NCBI RefSeq assembly: GCF_028389875.1
Contig: NC_084675.1
Span: forward strand, 19,926,412-19,990,411
Direction: 5' to 3'
DNA: 64,000 nt
DNA from: Rhea pennata
Taxonomy: Eukaryota; Chordata; Aves; Rheiformes; Rheidae
Shown here: positions 61,725 through 64,000 of the stretch, piece after piece
Position numbering within the stretch: the first letter of the stretch is position 1
How the letters are laid out: every line of letters begins with the position of its first letter
Notes under the pieces: model-generated
Told to the model about the DNA's origin: nothing
What the model saw: the letters and a program-made list of their open reading frames with translations, nothing else
Databases searched by the model: none
Made by a program: the position numbers and the translations under genes

Positions 61725-63550
61725 TGAGACGATGTCTGCATCATGCCCTTCACTGGAGGGCCTTCACAGTTGGAGCCCTTCAGAAAGGCATCTATTCTGA
61801 AGCTTGTCTGATTTTACTTATTTTCAGCCCAGCTACTGGATTTCATCATGCTTTTTTCCAGCAAGATTAATGAATTGTCCACTGTGAGAGGTCTCTTCCC
61901 CAGGCAGATACACTTACAGAGAGTTTTCAAGTCAAATTCACCTTCATAAATGAAGGTAACTGGACATTAAGACTGCAGTCTCTGAATCATTCCTAAAACT
62001 CTTTCCTGAACCTTTTAAAGTTCTCCTACCCAGTTAATTCTTCAAAAGCAGTATCTCCTGTTATAATCTAGGTCTAATTTTTGACTACTTAATAATATCT
62101 CAGCTTACTGATAGGGGCAAGGCACTTTGTTTTGCAAAGGTTTGCCTTGCAGTGAAGTTGAGTGCAGAGTTCTCACGTGCCCAGAACATGCTCCTATGCT
62201 GATGCTAATTAGTATTTAACTAATGTCGCCTACACAAGGTAATACGATGTTTTCAGTGGTGATTTGTTCTGCAAGGGGACAAGATGTGATTAGTAGGTCA
62301 GGACAGTTTTTACTAAAGATATACACCTAATGGGTCCCAGACACATTCCTAAAAGAATCTAACAAAATGTGGGCGGACAGCACTAGTTCACAAGGCAGAC
62401 CCTATATCATGACTCAAATATCAAAAAAGCTACTACACAGACATCTTTGCATAGCAAATTCTTACTTGTACTGCTTTTTGGCTTTTAGTGGATCAGCATA
62501 TTTTACTGAAGAAGTGTCTGTAATTACTTTTGCCTGTATGGAAAAATGTAGTAATTTGAATTGCTTTCATTTTGGCTTAATATCGAGTTCTGTGTGTTTT
62601 TGTATGTGCATCTTAAAAAACAAGATTTCATTTTCTTTTCTGCTTATCATTCCCCCAAATAAGCATCTACTGTTGCTAACAAATGAATCAGATGAGAAAT
62701 GTAGAGAACATTAGATTTCTCGCCCCCCAGAGCACTCATGACAAGGAAGCACCATGTCACAAAAGGCTGTTGGCAGCAAATGAAACAGTACTGTGCTTTG
62801 ATATAGTAGAATTAATCACTAGGAAGGGTGTACAAAATTTTATGAAGCAGCTAGAGCCTTCAAGAGCAAAACCCCCAGTTCTTACTGAAGTCGGTGCGAA
62901 TTGTTAGCAGCCTTTTTATGCCAGGATGTCCATGCAATGACACTAGAAAGTTTATCATCATAGGAGCAATCTGTAGATAGCCACATCTAATCTACTCAGG
63001 ATTACCCAAGCATTACCATCTAAACACAAATCTCCAGGACCTTTAAGGATATGGTAAATTCATGGTTATTGAATTCCTAGACTGGGTCTTAAATCCATGA
63101 TGGTCCAAGCCTACCGAGCTTACTTATATCAAGCTTCCAGTGGATTCTGATACACTTAATCTCTGCATCCATCTTTTTCCCAACAATAACAACAGACTCC
63201 ACAAAACAAAAAGCAGAAGTGCAAACAAATTCTCAAAACTTAAGACAAAGAACCTTACTCAGATACAGTGGCAAAATCATCTAATTGGATGCTCAGTAAG
63301 CAAAATGAGAAAAACATGCTGTCTAATACTTTATTGAAAAGATGTACTAGAATTCAGGCAAAGATTAATCCCAAAGAGTCCACTAGCATTTGTTTAGAAC
63401 TGTTGTAGACTGAACTATCTCAATAGTACCTTTCAGTTCAATAGTCTATGAAAAGAATAGCTCCTTAGGCCTTAACTGACATCTGGTGGCAAACTTGACA
63501 TTTTCTGATAAATAAGACTTTGAAAATTCAAGTCAAAACATCTGAAAAAA
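61725..63550. other. No gene or recognised repeat
   Basis: AT-rich unique DNA. The plus-strand frame 62367-62714 (115 codons) has no family match. Confidence 0.5.
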
Positions 63551-63555
63551 GAAAT

Positions 63556-63615
63556 AGTTTTAATAATAAAGATATATAATAAATAATATATATAATAATA
63601 AAATAATAAAAGTTT
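63556..63615. repeat. AT-rich TAA/TA low-complexity tract
   Basis: Irregular TAATAA and TATATA units with almost no G or C. Confidence 0.9.
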
Positions 63616-63932
63616 TAATTAAAAGCTTTTTTTGTATTAGAAGTGAAAATGTATTTTATTTTTTCCACTTTCAGGTGCTTTCTCATCTAGATGAGACACT
63701 TTTCCTGTTTCAAAGGCTTATCAATAGTGCTAAGCGAGCATGGACTGTTATACACCAAAATATATAGAGAGGATCAATTTAATTTAAGAGTAAAATTTTT
63801 TAAAACACAAGCTAATCAATTAATCTTTCCCCAACCATTTTTTTCCTCCAAATCAGTCATTCGTGTAAGCATTTTATACGACATAAAATGATAGCTACAC
63901 ATCCACAGATGATGGATTGGCCACATATTTTT

Positions 63933-63985
63933 TCTCTCTTTTCTTTTTCTTTCTTCTTCCTTTTTTTTTTTTTTTTTTTTTTTTT
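63933..63985 (+). repeat. CT-rich stretch ending in T25
   Basis: TTTCTCTCTTTTC-type pyrimidine tract running into an uninterrupted T25 (63961-63985) near the window edge. Confidence 0.95.
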
Positions 63986-64000
63986 GATGACTGCAACAGT

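Noticed and set aside
1-64000. tRNA, rRNA, microRNA, CRISPR or prokaryotic-type operon
   Set aside because: No cloverleaf, known microRNA seed hairpin, spaced direct-repeat array or operon-like gene packing was seen; the sequence is plainly vertebrate nuclear DNA.

Overview
The window looks like vertebrate nuclear DNA, most likely from a bird. The diagnostic content is a handful of decayed CR1-type LINE fragments, some with the 3' end known from avian genomes. There are also older amniote LINE relics and L2/MIR-like 3' tails. No Alu, L1 or B1-type repeats were noticed. Interspersed-repeat content is low and the DNA is AT-rich, with many homopolymers and TA/TG microsatellites. A crocodilian or turtle source is less likely given how few repeats there are, but sequence alone does not exclude it.

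No protein-coding gene can be named. Almost all open frames are about 60-130 codons, overlap on both strands, lack flanking gene structure and match no family I recognise. The window therefore reads as intergenic or deep intronic DNA, a gene-desert type of landscape.

Layout. 1-6.1 kb is moderately GC-rich in places and holds a speculative, phase-consistent chain of exon-like segments on the minus strand. 6.1-10.2 kb holds a 150-bp CpG-dense patch (7.2 kb) and a second CpG/GC-box cluster (9.94-10.11 kb). 10.2-27 kb is AT-rich unique DNA with a POU/SOX-like motif cluster near 20.9 kb. At 27.2 kb there is a CR1 reverse-transcriptase relic, followed by an L2/MIR-like tail at 27.9 kb. 28-34 kb is repeat-poor, TAAT-rich DNA that looks like a conserved non-coding cluster. 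34-47 kb has an A36 tract and two minus-oriented CR1 3' ends (35.7 and 45.0 kb). 47.3-48.1 kb holds an L2-like tail followed by the strongest CpG island, at 47.8-48.1 kb. 48.1-54.8 kb is unique DNA with one 37-bp tandem duplication. 54.8-57.3 kb holds an old CR1 3' end and a degenerate LINE reverse-transcriptase relic in opposite orientations. 57.3-64 kb is mostly unrecognised, with one CR1 3' scrap.

No genes can be shown to work together here. The most interesting items are the two CpG islands without an obvious gene, the exon-like chain at the left edge, the recurring T-run/A-run junctions, and the ancient LINE relics that only translation reveals. All exon, promoter and enhancer statements are inference from sequence; they rest on no alignment or expression data.
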